Positions 9,131-16,559 of a stretch of 40,063 bases of DNA are shown here, piece after piece; position 1 is the first letter of the stretch; each line of letters begins with the position of its first letter. The stretch is from Flavobacteriaceae bacterium (GTDB lineage: Bacteria; Bacteroidota; Bacteroidia; Flavobacteriales; Flavobacteriaceae). The stretch is taken from NCBI GenBank assembly GCA_016780065.1, contig JADHML010000009.1, positions 1 through 40,063 of the forward strand, written 5' to 3'. The notes under the pieces are model-generated. The model was given only the letters and a program-made list of their open reading frames with translations. It had not been told where the DNA came from and made no database searches. A program made the translations under genes and the position numbers.

Positions 9131-9735
9131 AGTATTTCTAATTTAGTTAGTTCTTTTTCTAATTGGATAGCATTATCAAATTTTAGGCCAAAAATACCAA
9201 GATTTTGTGCGGCAATCACATTTATTAGTTTGTCATCGATAAAAACACACTCCTCGGCTTCTAATTCGTTACGATCCAAAAGAAGTTTGTATATACTGTG
9301 ATCAGGCTTTATGAGTTTTTCAGTTCCTGAAACTACGATGTCTTCAAAATAGTTTAGAAAACCAAACCTTTCAAGTGCTACAGGAAATGTTTCGTGACTC
9401 CAATTGGTTAGTCCAAAAAGAGAAATTGATTTTTTCTGTTTTAATCTTTCAAGAATTTTAACAGTTCCAGTTATTTCATAACCCAGCATTTCTTTCCATC
9501 TACCATAATACATTCTAATGAGAGATTCATGTTCAGGGAACATGTCAACCCGTTCTTGAGTGGCTTTTTCGATGCTGTGTCCAGCATCTTGTTGTTCGTT
9601 CCAATCAGAAGTACATATGTTTTCGAAAAACCAATTCATTTGAGCACGATCTCCTCTAAATTCTTTTAAAAAAACATATTCTGGATTCCAATCAATCAGT
9701 ACCCCTCCAAAATCAAAAATCACATTTTTAATCAT
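9127..9735 (-). CDS. HAD-superfamily phosphatase (YihX-like)
   Basis: A 202-residue haloacid-dehalogenase-fold hydrolase, subclass IA. Motif I is IFDFGGVLI with nucleophile Asp8, where the second Asp of the usual DxD is Gly, as in the YihX group. Motif II appears as the LFGLTNWS segment, motif III as the Lys in KLIKPDHSIY, and motif IV as CVFIDDK. YihX of E. coli hydrolyses alpha-glucose-1-phosphate, so a sugar-phosphate substrate is possible but unproven. Its ATG overlaps the prfB stop by one base (TAATG) and its stop overlaps the receptor start, so prfB, this gene and the receptor form one transcriptional unit. Confidence 0.85.
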   Translation of the reverse strand: MIKNVIFDFGGVLIDWNPEYVFLKEFRGDRAQMNWFFENICTSDWNEQQDAGHSIEKATQERVDMFPEHESLIRMYYGRWKEMLGYEITGTVKILERLKQKKSISLFGLTNWSHETFPVALERFGFLNYFEDIVVSGTEKLIKPDHSIYKLLLDRNELEAEECVFIDDKLINVIAAQNLGIFGLKFDNAIQLEKELTKLEIL

Positions 9736-10839
9736 TACAACACTTCTTTTTCATCGTTCTGATTGAGCATCAAATATGCCTTTAAAAATCCATTTAGATC
9801 CCCATTGAGCACATCATCAATAGCGGATGTTTCATAACCGCTTCGTACGTCCTTAATCAATTTATAGGGCTGCATTACATAATTTCGTATTTGAGACCCC
9901 CATTCTATTTTTTTCTTTCCCGCCTCAATATTCTGACGTGCCTCTTGTCTTTTTTGAAGTTCGATTTCATACAATTGAGAGCGGAGCATCTGCATGGCTC
10001 TTTCTCTGTTGTCATGTTGGGACCTGGTTTCGGAACAAGATATTTGAATCCCAGTAGGTTTGTGGTTCAGCTGAACCTTGGTTTCTACTTTATTCACATT
10101 TTGACCTCCGGCACCACTCGATCTTGCTGTTGTAATTTCGATGTCAGAGGGATTGATTTCGATTTCAATCGAATCGTCCACCATCGGATACACGTATACT
10201 GAAGCAAAACTAGTGTGTCTTTTGGCATTGCTGTCAAAAGGGGAGATGCGTACCAAGCGATGCACGCCATTTTCACCCTTAAGCCAACCAAAACCATAAT
10301 CACCCTCAATTTCCATGGTTACAGTTTTGATTCCTGCAACATCACCTGATTGAAAGTTGAGCTCTCGAACTTTAAAACCATTTTTATCTGCCCACATACT
10401 ATACATTCTCATCAGCATAGAAACCCAATCACAACTCTCTGTACCGCCCGCACCAGCTGTGATTTGAAGTACAGCAGATAGGCTGTCACCTTCATCAGAA
10501 AGCATGTTTTTAAATTCTAAATCTTCGAAGTGTGTTTCGGTTTGTTGGTAGTGTTCCTCAAGCTCTTCTGTGGTCACTTCATCAGCTTTGTAGAATTCAT
10601 AAAGAACCTCGAGGTCACCAAGAAGTTGACTGGCCTTATCGTAATCTACAATCCACTGTTTTCTAGATTGTAAAGCACGCATGTAACGCTCTGCAGATCT
10701 AGAGTCATCCCAAAAATCAGGTGCAAGGGTTTTTTCTTCTTTGTTTTGAACTTCGATGCGTAGGGCATCAATGTCAAAGATACCTCCTTAGCGCACCGAG
10801 GCGCTCAACAAGATCTTTTATGTGATCGTGGTGTACCAT
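9735..10839 (-). CDS. prfB: Peptide chain release factor 2, with programmed +1 frameshift
   Basis: RF2 recognises UGA and UAA and triggers peptide release. The gene starts at ATG 10839; the first 21 codons end in CTT (10779-10777) followed by in-frame TGA (10776-10774). A +1 shift at CTT-T continues as Asp-Ile-Asp-Ala-Leu and joins the main frame, giving 367 residues. An AGGAGG at 10788-10783 sits just upstream, the same architecture as E. coli prfB. Further evidence is the SPF codon-recognition tripeptide near 199-201 and GGQ at 244-246. Starting at 10682 (MRALQSRK) would wrongly remove about 52 residues. Expression is expected to be self-regulated by RF2 level at the UGA. Confidence 0.95.
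10773..10788 (-). promoter_or_regulatory. RF2 recoding site (internal SD plus CTT TGA C)
   Basis: Minus-strand order is AGGAGG, TAT, CTT, TGA, C. The internal Shine-Dalgarno-like AGGAGG spaced three bases before CTT, together with the slow UGA followed by C, is the known RF2 frameshift stimulator. Seen directly; function follows from the E. coli precedent. It is notable because SD sequences are otherwise rare in this window. Confidence 0.93.
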
Positions 10840-10857
10840 AGCCGTTTTTATTGGAGT

Positions 10858-10865
10858 CAAATATA
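10858..10865 (-). promoter_or_regulatory. -7 promoter element of prfB
   Basis: Reads TATATTTG on the minus strand, an exact TAnnTTTG match, ending 18 bases before the true prfB ATG at 10839. This spacing supports the upstream start and the frameshifted gene model. No convincing -33 TTTG was found at the expected distance. Confidence 0.6.
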
Positions 10866-10990
10866 CCATTTTAGTATATTGAATATTTATTTTTTAACAC
10901 CTTACCCTGAATTTCATTAAAATTAATAGGTCTCACCTTCGTACCCTATATTTGAGCTGATAATTTTTTTCTCATAAGCTTTAATTTTTT

Positions 10991-10998
10991 TAAATTTG
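10991..10998 (+). promoter_or_regulatory. -7 promoter element of the cysteate-synthase-like gene
   Basis: TAAATTTG matches the Bacteroidota -7 box. Transcription would begin near 11002, exactly where the leader hairpin begins. No clear -33 box is seen, so the promoter may be weak or activator-dependent. Confidence 0.55.
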
Positions 10999-11001
10999 GC
11001 C

Positions 11002-11033
11002 ATGAAACAATGCTCCAACTAGGGGTGTTTCAT
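11002..11033 (+). promoter_or_regulatory. Leader hairpin directly before the start codon
   Basis: ATGAAACA (11002-11009) is perfectly complementary to TGTTTCAT (11026-11033). Within the loop, CTCC (11013-11016) can pair with GGGG (11022-11025) including one G-U, leaving AACTA as apical loop. The hairpin ends one base before ATG 11035, and with the -7 box at 10991-10998 it would be essentially the whole 5' leader. A seven-codon mini-ORF (ATG to TAG, 11002-11022, encoding MKQCSN) lies within it. A role in translation control is inferred only. Confidence 0.5.
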
Positions 11034-11034
11034 T

Positions 11035-12081
11035 ATGACAAACAAAAAAATAGACGCACATAACAACGCCCTTGAACTAATAGGCAAAACGCCTTTAGTA
11101 AAAATCGATGCGCTGACCTCTTCATTTAAAGGGTCATACTATGCGAAAGTAGAGTCTTTTAACCCGGGTCATTCTAACAAAGACCGCATCGCTTTGCATA
11201 TTATTGAAGCTGCCGAAAGACAAGGGATTCTCAAACCTGGAGATACCATTATAGAAACTACTTCAGGAAACACAGGGTTTAGTTTGGCAATGGTCAGTGC
11301 AATCAAAGGTTATGATTGCGTTTTAGCCGTAACTTCAAAATCTTCTCCTGACAAGATAGATATGCTACGTGCTATGGGGGCTAAGGTTTATGTATGTCCT
11401 GGACATGTAAAGGCCGATGATCCACGTTCATACTATCAGGTAGCTAAGCGACTTCATAATGAAATTAAAGGTTCTGTTTATATCAACCAATATTTCAATC
11501 AACTCAATACTGAAGCACACTTTCATACAACAGGTCCTGAAATTTGGGAACAAACAGCAGGTCAGATTACTCACTTGGTAGCAGCCAGCGGTACTGGGGG
11601 TACCATTTCAGGAATAGGAAGATTTTTGAAAGAAAAAAACCCTGACATTAAAATTATAGGCGTTGATGCATATGGATCCGTATTAAAAAAGTTTCATGAA
11701 ACGCTTGAATTTGATGAGAATGAGATATATCCTTACAGGATAGAGGGTCTTGGAAAAAACTTAATTCCTACAACTACGGATTTTGAAATTATTGATCATT
11801 TCGAAAAAGTAACGGATGAAGATAGCGCACATGCGGCTCGAGAAATCGCCAAAAAGGAAGGTCTTTTTGTTGGTTATACTTCTGGTGCTGCCTTGCAAGC
11901 CATTCGTCAATTAAATCACCAAGAATTTTTCTTTGATAAGAACAGTCAAGTAGTTGTTATTTTTTGTGACCACGGTTCGCGCTATATGAGTAAAATCTAT
12001 AGTGATAAGTGGATGCGTGATCAAGGTTTCTTCGATGCTGAAAATATTGAGGACGAAAAGCCCATCGAGTACATTAGATAG
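11035..12081 (+). CDS. Cysteine-synthase-fold PLP enzyme, probable cysteate synthase
   Basis: Fold-type II PLP enzyme of 348 residues, related to O-acetylserine sulfhydrylase and cystathionine beta-synthase. Lys49 in NPGHSNKDR is the Schiff-base lysine (cysteine synthases usually have SVK here), TTSGNTG at 75-81 is the substrate loop, and SGTGGTISG binds the PLP phosphate. It lacks the heme and CBS regulatory domains of animal CBS. The next gene is an alpha-oxoamine-synthase homologue, and in gliding Bacteroidota this combination is expected for sulfonolipid synthesis: cysteate made from an activated serine and sulfite, then acylated. That role is inference; cysteine synthase or cystathionine beta-synthase remain alternatives. 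Confidence 0.7.
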   Translation: MTNKKIDAHNNALELIGKTPLVKIDALTSSFKGSYYAKVESFNPGHSNKDRIALHIIEAAERQGILKPGDTIIETTSGNTGFSLAMVSAIKGYDCVLAVTSKSSPDKIDMLRAMGAKVYVCPGHVKADDPRSYYQVAKRLHNEIKGSVYINQYFNQLNTEAHFHTTGPEIWEQTAGQITHLVAASGTGGTISGIGRFLKEKNPDIKIIGVDAYGSVLKKFHETLEFDENEIYPYRIEGLGKNLIPTTTDFEIIDHFEKVTDEDSAHAAREIAKKEGLFVGYTSGAALQAIRQLNHQEFFFDKNSQVVVIFCDHGSRYMSKIYSDKWMRDQGFFDAENIEDEKPIEYIR

Positions 12082-12083
12082 GG

Positions 12084-12091
12084 TATATTTG
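12084..12091 (+). promoter_or_regulatory. -7 promoter element before the acyltransferase gene
   Basis: TATATTTG, an exact TAnnTTTG match, lies just after the stop of the upstream PLP gene and ends 19 bases before ATG 12111. It suggests the second gene of the pair can be transcribed independently as well as by read-through. No matching -33 box was found. Confidence 0.5.
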
Positions 12092-12110
12092 CAACTAAAT
12101 TATATATGTA

Positions 12111-13361
12111 ATGAGTGATTTATTTGACCGCATAAGAGCAAATAAAGGCCCTTTGGGAAAATGGGCTTCTGTAGCAGAAGGATATTTTGCATTTCCAAAA
12201 TTAGAAGGACCTATCTCTAATCGAATGCATTTTCAAGGTAAAGAGGTGATTACTTGGAGTGTAAATGATTATCTAGGCTTGGCCAATCATCCAGAAGTAC
12301 GTAAAGTCGATGCTGAGGCAGCTGCCGAGTATGGCTCTGCTTACCCGATGGGTGCACGATTGATGTCGGGACATACCTCATTACATGAGCAATTACAAGA
12401 TGAACTCGCAGCTTTTGTTGGAAAGGAAGCGGCCTATGTGCTCAATTTTGGTTACCAAGGTATATTATCTACGATTGACTCTCTTGTTTCTAAAAATGAT
12501 GTGATTGTATACGATGTTGATAGCCACGCTTGTATTGTAGATGGTGTGCGCCTTCACCTCGGTAAGCGCTTTACCTTTCAACACAATGATATTGATAGTT
12601 TAGAAAAGAACCTAGTTCGTGCACAGCGTGTTGTTCAGGAAACTGGTGGTGGAATCTTGGTTATTTCAGAAGGTGTATTTGGTATGCGTGGTGAGCAAGG
12701 TCGATTACGAGAGATAGCTGCCTTAAAAGAAAAATACAATTTCCGACTACTAGTCGATGACGCTCATGGTTTTGGAACTTTAGGCGCCACGGGGGCTGGA
12801 GCAGGTGAGGAGCAAGGTATACAAGACGATATTGATGTCTACTTTGCAACTTTTGCAAAGTCAATGGCGAGCACGGGTTCTTTTATTGCTGCTGACAAAG
12901 AAATTATCGATTATCTGAAGTACAACATGCGTTCACAAGTATTTGCTAAGTCTTTGCAGATGGTTTTGGTCAAAGGTGCTTTGAAGCGACTGGAAATGTT
13001 GCGTACGATGCCAGAACTCAAAAACAAACTTTGGGAAAACGTTGATGCTCTTCAGTCTGGGCTAAGAGAACGTGGTTTCGATCTTGGAACGACTCAAAGT
13101 TGTGTGACTCCAGTCTATTTAAAAGGAACCATTCCTGAGGCGATGGTTCTGGTTAAAGATTTGAGAGACAATTATGGTATATTTTGTTCAATCGTGGTTT
13201 ATCCAGTGATACCTAAGGGACTCATACTATTACGTCTAATACCTACTGCCTCTCACAACTTAGAAGATATTAATGAGACTTTAGAAGCATTTTCATCGAT
13301 AAGAGAAAAATTATCAAATGGAATTTACGAACGCCTTTCTGCTAAAATTGCACAAGTCTAA
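12111..13361 (+). CDS. Alpha-oxoamine synthase family PLP enzyme, probable cysteate fatty acyltransferase
   Basis: Fold-type I PLP enzyme of 416 residues in the family of serine palmitoyltransferase, 8-amino-7-oxononanoate synthase and 2-amino-3-ketobutyrate CoA ligase. Seen: His139 in YDVDSHACIVDG stacking on PLP, SEGVFGMRG near 186-194, Asp216 and His219 in VDDAHG, and the PLP lysine Lys250 in FATFAKSMASTG. The acceptor amino acid cannot be read from motifs. The adjacent cysteine-synthase-like gene favours L-cysteate, giving 3-ketocapnine, the sulfonolipid base of flavobacteria. Alternatives are serine palmitoyltransferase or glycine C-acetyltransferase; no biotin or threonine-degradation genes are nearby to support those. 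Confidence 0.78.
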   Translation: MSDLFDRIRANKGPLGKWASVAEGYFAFPKLEGPISNRMHFQGKEVITWSVNDYLGLANHPEVRKVDAEAAAEYGSAYPMGARLMSGHTSLHEQLQDELAAFVGKEAAYVLNFGYQGILSTIDSLVSKNDVIVYDVDSHACIVDGVRLHLGKRFTFQHNDIDSLEKNLVRAQRVVQETGGGILVISEGVFGMRGEQGRLREIAALKEKYNFRLLVDDAHGFGTLGATGAGAGEEQGIQDDIDVYFATFAKSMASTGSFIAADKEIIDYLKYNMRSQVFAKSLQMVLVKGALKRLEMLRTMPELKNKLWENVDALQSGLRERGFDLGTTQSCVTPVYLKGTIPEAMVLVKDLRDNYGIFCSIVVYPVIPKGLILLRLIPTASHNLEDINETLEAFSSIREKLSNGIYERLSAKIAQV

Positions 13362-13388
13362 TTAGCATAACCTTCTTATAAGGCAACC

Positions 13389-13409
13389 AAAAAAGGAAAA
13401 CCCTTTTTT
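13389..13409. terminator. Probable bidirectional terminator
   Basis: AAAAAAGG (13389-13396) and CCTTTTTT (13402-13409) form an 8-bp stem around an AAAAC loop. The symmetric A/T tracts give a T run after the stem on both strands. It lies between the stop of the acyltransferase gene (+) and the stop of the small membrane protein gene (-), where a two-way terminator is expected. Confidence 0.6.
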
Positions 13410-13410
13410 C

Positions 13411-13683
13411 TTAGGCGTGTATAATGATCAATAACAAGTTTATAAAAATACTTGCTATAAGCAAATTGTAAACAGTTTTTACGGATAGCTGCGCGATGAT
13501 TGCTCCATTGTAGAACGATGACGCATAGATCCCTACAGCCAGTTGCACCATGATTGCTGTTGTTGGGGGTTGTTTTAGCAAATACAGCACTGCAATTGAT
13601 GCTATGCAAGTCTGTAATATGATTGTTAAAGGAATAAGTTGCAGATAATGCGTACGGAAATGTTCGAAAGATTTGTGGTACAT
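13411..13683 (-). CDS. Small membrane protein, three helices (90 aa)
   Basis: From ATG 13683 the protein begins MYHKSFEHFRTHYLQLIPLT and contains three hydrophobic segments (about 16-40, 44-62 and 68-88) typical of an integral membrane protein. It looks like a flavobacterial conserved hypothetical, though I cannot name the family. A 13-residue in-frame upstream extension to 13722 exists but is AT-rich and unlikely. An overlapping open frame over nearly the same bases gives a Cys/Asn-rich peptide without coherent topology and was rejected. Function unknown; no partner gene on the same strand. Confidence 0.65.
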   Translation of the reverse strand: MYHKSFEHFRTHYLQLIPLTIILQTCIASIAVLYLLKQPPTTAIMVQLAVGIYASSFYNGAIIAQLSVKTVYNLLIASIFINLLLIIIHA

Positions 13684-13796
13684 AACTGAAAAGATTTGGT
13701 CTTTTAAAATTACAAAAAACATTCAACAAACCCTTCTGGAAAATTCAATGGTTTCCTTGATTTTTATTTTTTACCTCTCGTTTTTTAAAAAATACC

Positions 13797-13804
13797 TAAA
13801 TTTG
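13797..13804 (+). promoter_or_regulatory. -7 promoter element of pyrR-pyrB
   Basis: TAAATTTG, an exact TAnnTTTG match, ends 16 bases before the pyrR ATG. The implied leader is too short for the RNA attenuators that PyrR controls in Bacillus, so any PyrR control here would have to work differently or elsewhere. Confidence 0.6.
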
Positions 13805-13820
13805 CATAAATCTATCTAGG

Positions 13821-14369
13821 ATGAGTGACAGGTTACTGCTCAACACCCATGAAGTAAACATCATCCTCAATCGCCTTGCTTGTCAGCTTCGCGAATCCCA
13901 TCTCGATTTTTCAAATACAGTGCTAATAGGCCTTCAGCCTCGAGGTGTTATACTATCACAACGGCTGTGTATGATTCTTGCTCAGGAGTATGGAATAGAA
14001 GACATACAAATGGGTTTTCTGGACATCACTTTTTTTAGAGATGATTTTCGTCGATATGATAAGGTTTTGAAAGCAAAAGAAAATTTGATGGATGTGGAGA
14101 TTGAAGGAAAGCGTGTGGTGCTTATTGATGATGTTTTGTATACAGGACGAAGCATACGTGCAGCTTTGACAGCTATAGACTCATATGGGCGTCCCTCAGA
14201 AATTCAATTATTGACCCTAATTGATCGCAGATTTTCTCGTCATCTTCCAATTCAACCCGATTTTTTAGGAAGACAAGTCGATGCCATTCAAAATGAACGA
14301 GTCAAAGTCTTTTGGAAGGAAGAAGATGGCAAGGATGCAATCTATTTAACAACAAACGAGAATGAGTAA
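13821..14369 (+). CDS. pyrR: PyrR-type phosphoribosyltransferase / pyrimidine regulator
   Basis: Type I phosphoribosyltransferase of 182 residues. The PRPP-binding loop is VVLIDDVLYTGRSIR at about 99-113, where the DDVLYTGR form is typical of PyrR; LQPRGVILSQRL near 39-49 forms the flexible-loop side. In Gram-positives PyrR binds pyr mRNA leaders and also has uracil phosphoribosyltransferase activity. Here it is followed by pyrB with an 8-base overlap, so a pyrimidine link is firm. No attenuator leader is visible upstream, so the enzymatic role or an unknown target is likely. Confidence 0.88.
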   Translation: MSDRLLLNTHEVNIILNRLACQLRESHLDFSNTVLIGLQPRGVILSQRLCMILAQEYGIEDIQMGFLDITFFRDDFRRYDKVLKAKENLMDVEIEGKRVVLIDDVLYTGRSIRAALTAIDSYGRPSEIQLLTLIDRRFSRHLPIQPDFLGRQVDAIQNERVKVFWKEEDGKDAIYLTTNENE

Positions 14370-15285
14370 ATTAAGCGTTGACCATCTTTTAGGAATCAAA
14401 TACCTCAATCTTGAGGATATAAAATTGATTTTTGAAACGGCTACGCACTTTAAGGAGGTAATCAATCGTCCGATAAAAAAAGTGCCCTCTCTTCGAGATG
14501 TGACCATTGCCAATCTTTTTTTTGAAAACAGCACACGAACCAAGTTGTCATTCGAATTGGCACAAAAACGACTCTCCGCAGACGTAATTAATTTTTCAGC
14601 ATCCAGTTCTTCTTTGAAAAAAGGGGAAACACTTATTGATACCGTGAATAACATCTTGTCTATGAAAGTAGATATGGTTGTGATGCGGCATCCCAGTCCA
14701 GGTGCAGCGATGTTTTTGTCTAAGCATGTAGACGCAACCATTGTAAATGCTGGAGATGGGGCACATGAGCACCCCACCCAAGCGCTATTAGATAGTTATT
14801 CCATAGATCAAAGATTGGGCTCTGTTGAAGGTAAAAAAGTCGTTATTGTTGGAGATATTCTTCATTCAAGAGTGGCCCTGTCAAATATATTTGCTTTGCA
14901 AAAACTTGGAGCTGAGGTTCGTGTGTGTGGTCCAAAAACATTGATGCCTAAACACATCGAAAGTTTAGGTATAATAGTTGAAACGGATTTACGGAAAGCC
15001 CTGGATTGGGCAGATGTCGCCAACGTATTACGTGTGCAATTCGAACGAATGAACGCAAGTTATTTTCCATCTAACCGCGAATACACCATGCAATACGGAA
15101 TTACTCAGAAAGTTCTTGAGGATATCAACAAGCCCCTTGTGATCATGCATCCCGGACCTATAAATAGGGGTGTGGAAATTTCTTCTGAAGTTGCAGACTC
15201 TGACCAAGCCATCATTCTCGATCAAGTTGAAAACGGAGTCGCCATCCGAATGGCTGTATTGTATTTATTGGCTGCCAAACGTTGA
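14362..15285 (+). CDS. pyrB: Aspartate carbamoyltransferase catalytic subunit
   Basis: Catalyses carbamoyl phosphate plus aspartate to carbamoyl aspartate, the first committed pyrimidine step. Seen: the carbamoyl-phosphate loop FFENSTRTKLSFE with STRT at 57-60, the lysine loop SSSLKKGET near 82-90, HPTQALLD at 137-144, and MHPGPINRG near the C-terminus binding aspartate. At 307 residues it is full length. No pyrI regulatory chain is visible in the window, so it may act as the unregulated trimer form. It overlaps pyrR by 8 bases and is followed after 3 bases by a hypothetical gene. Confidence 0.96.
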   Translation: MSKLSVDHLLGIKYLNLEDIKLIFETATHFKEVINRPIKKVPSLRDVTIANLFFENSTRTKLSFELAQKRLSADVINFSASSSSLKKGETLIDTVNNILSMKVDMVVMRHPSPGAAMFLSKHVDATIVNAGDGAHEHPTQALLDSYSIDQRLGSVEGKKVVIVGDILHSRVALSNIFALQKLGAEVRVCGPKTLMPKHIESLGIIVETDLRKALDWADVANVLRVQFERMNASYFPSNREYTMQYGITQKVLEDINKPLVIMHPGPINRGVEISSEVADSDQAIILDQVENGVAIRMAVLYLLAAKR

Positions 15286-15288
15286 ATT

Positions 15289-15633
15289 ATGCGTACAGAA
15301 ACAAAAGGACATACAGCAATCATCTTTCAAGAAAACACCGATCCAAAAGGAAAAGATTTTCGAACGATTTTTAAGGCTCAGTATAAGAACTATAACGACA
15401 AAAATATTGTTTTGGTTCTTTTGGAACTCAGTTATGTTGGCTCCAAAGACATAAAGGAGTTTAGAGAGCTTGCAGCTTTTCATAAAGAAACTGCTCAAAA
15501 ATCTTTTGTTTTTGTCACCGGACCATTGTCTTTAAAACTCTTACCTGAGGATCTGGTTACAGTGCCTACCTTAAATGAAGCTTTTGATGCGATAGAAATT
15601 GAGGAAATCGAGAGAGATCTAGGGTACTTATGA
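15289..15633 (+). CDS. Conserved hypothetical protein between pyrB and rnz (114 aa)
   Basis: Soluble 114-residue protein, no signal peptide or membrane helix. Pattern: beta strand HTAIIFQE, charged segment, helix KDFRTIFKAQYKNY, strand NIVLVLLELSYVG, helix KDIKEFRELAAFHKE, strand SFVFVTGP, then helix TLNEAFDAIEIEEIERDLG. The alternating strands and helices and the ending are reminiscent of a STAS-like or small alpha/beta fold, but no motif proves it. It starts 3 bases after pyrB and overlaps rnz by 4 bases (ATGA), so it is translated with RNase Z. Function unknown. Confidence 0.75.
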   Translation: MRTETKGHTAIIFQENTDPKGKDFRTIFKAQYKNYNDKNIVLVLLELSYVGSKDIKEFRELAAFHKETAQKSFVFVTGPLSLKLLPEDLVTVPTLNEAFDAIEIEEIERDLGYL

Positions 15634-16538
15634 AGCTTACAATCCTAGGGTCCTATTCTGCAACTCCTCATGTTGACAAAGCTCCAACGGCACAATTATT
15701 AGAAATTCGAGGACACCGTTTTTTAATTGACTGTGGAGAGGGGACTCAAGTACGTTTGCGCCAACACAAAGTCAAGTTTTCACACATCAAACACATTTTT
15801 ATTTCTCACCTACATGGAGATCATTTTTATGGGTTACCAGGGTTGATTTCCACCTTTAGGTTATTGGGTAGAGAAGCCCCTTTGCATATTCATGGCCCCA
15901 AAGGGATCAAAGAGGCAATTCTATTGCTTCTTAAACTCGCTGATTCATGGACCAACTATCCTTTGCACTTTCATGAACTCGACGATAAAGACTCTGTCTT
16001 GTTGTATGCTGACGATCAGGTTGAGGTGACAACGATACCATTGAAGCACCGCATCTATACCAATGGTTTTTTATTTAAAGAATTACCAGGATTGAGAAAA
16101 ATCAATAAAATTGCCACTGATAAACATCAAATAGACATCAGTCAGTTTCACAAACTTAAACTTGGTGAGGATGTTGAAGATGACCAAGGGCAGATCATTG
16201 CTAACTCCAAACTAACTCTTGACCCATCTGCACCCCGCTCATATGCTTTTTGTAGTGATACAGCTTATTTTCCTGAACTTGCCAATGCTGTTCAAGGTGT
16301 CGATGTTATGTATCATGAATCTACTTTTTTAGAGGATCGAAAAGACCTTGCTTTGAAAACGTATCATAGCACCGCCAAACAGGCTGCCATGATTGCCAAA
16401 CAGGCTCAAATTGGTCAATTGTTATTGGGTCATTTTTCTTCCCGATACAATTCTTTAGATCCATTTTTGGAAGAAGCCAAAACTGTTTTTGAAAATGTTC
16501 AATTAGCTTCCGATGGCATGGTGTATGATTTCGAATGA
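15630..16538 (+). CDS. rnz: Ribonuclease Z (tRNA 3' endonuclease)
   Basis: Metallo-beta-lactamase-fold endonuclease that matures tRNA 3' ends. The zinc motif HLHGDH is at residues 60-65 in FISHLHGDHFYGLPGL; further ligands are the Asp in FCSDTAY and the His in LLLGHFSSRY. The flexible-arm region typical of RNase Z is present between about residues 150 and 200. At 302 residues it has the normal bacterial (short-form) length. It starts inside the end of the preceding hypothetical gene. Confidence 0.95.
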   Translation: MKLTILGSYSATPHVDKAPTAQLLEIRGHRFLIDCGEGTQVRLRQHKVKFSHIKHIFISHLHGDHFYGLPGLISTFRLLGREAPLHIHGPKGIKEAILLLLKLADSWTNYPLHFHELDDKDSVLLYADDQVEVTTIPLKHRIYTNGFLFKELPGLRKINKIATDKHQIDISQFHKLKLGEDVEDDQGQIIANSKLTLDPSAPRSYAFCSDTAYFPELANAVQGVDVMYHESTFLEDRKDLALKTYHSTAKQAAMIAKQAQIGQLLLGHFSSRYNSLDPFLEEAKTVFENVQLASDGMVYDFE

Positions 16539-16559
16539 TTTTGTACCTTCACTTGTGTA

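Noticed and set aside
13376-13729. 117-residue minus-strand frame overlapping the small membrane protein.
   Set aside because: Peptide is Cys/Asn/His-rich without topology; the overlapping frame at 13411-13683 has clean membrane helices.
13805-13820. A PyrR-responsive RNA attenuator before pyrR.
   Set aside because: Only 16 bases separate the -7 box from the ATG; no antiterminator or terminator fold fits.
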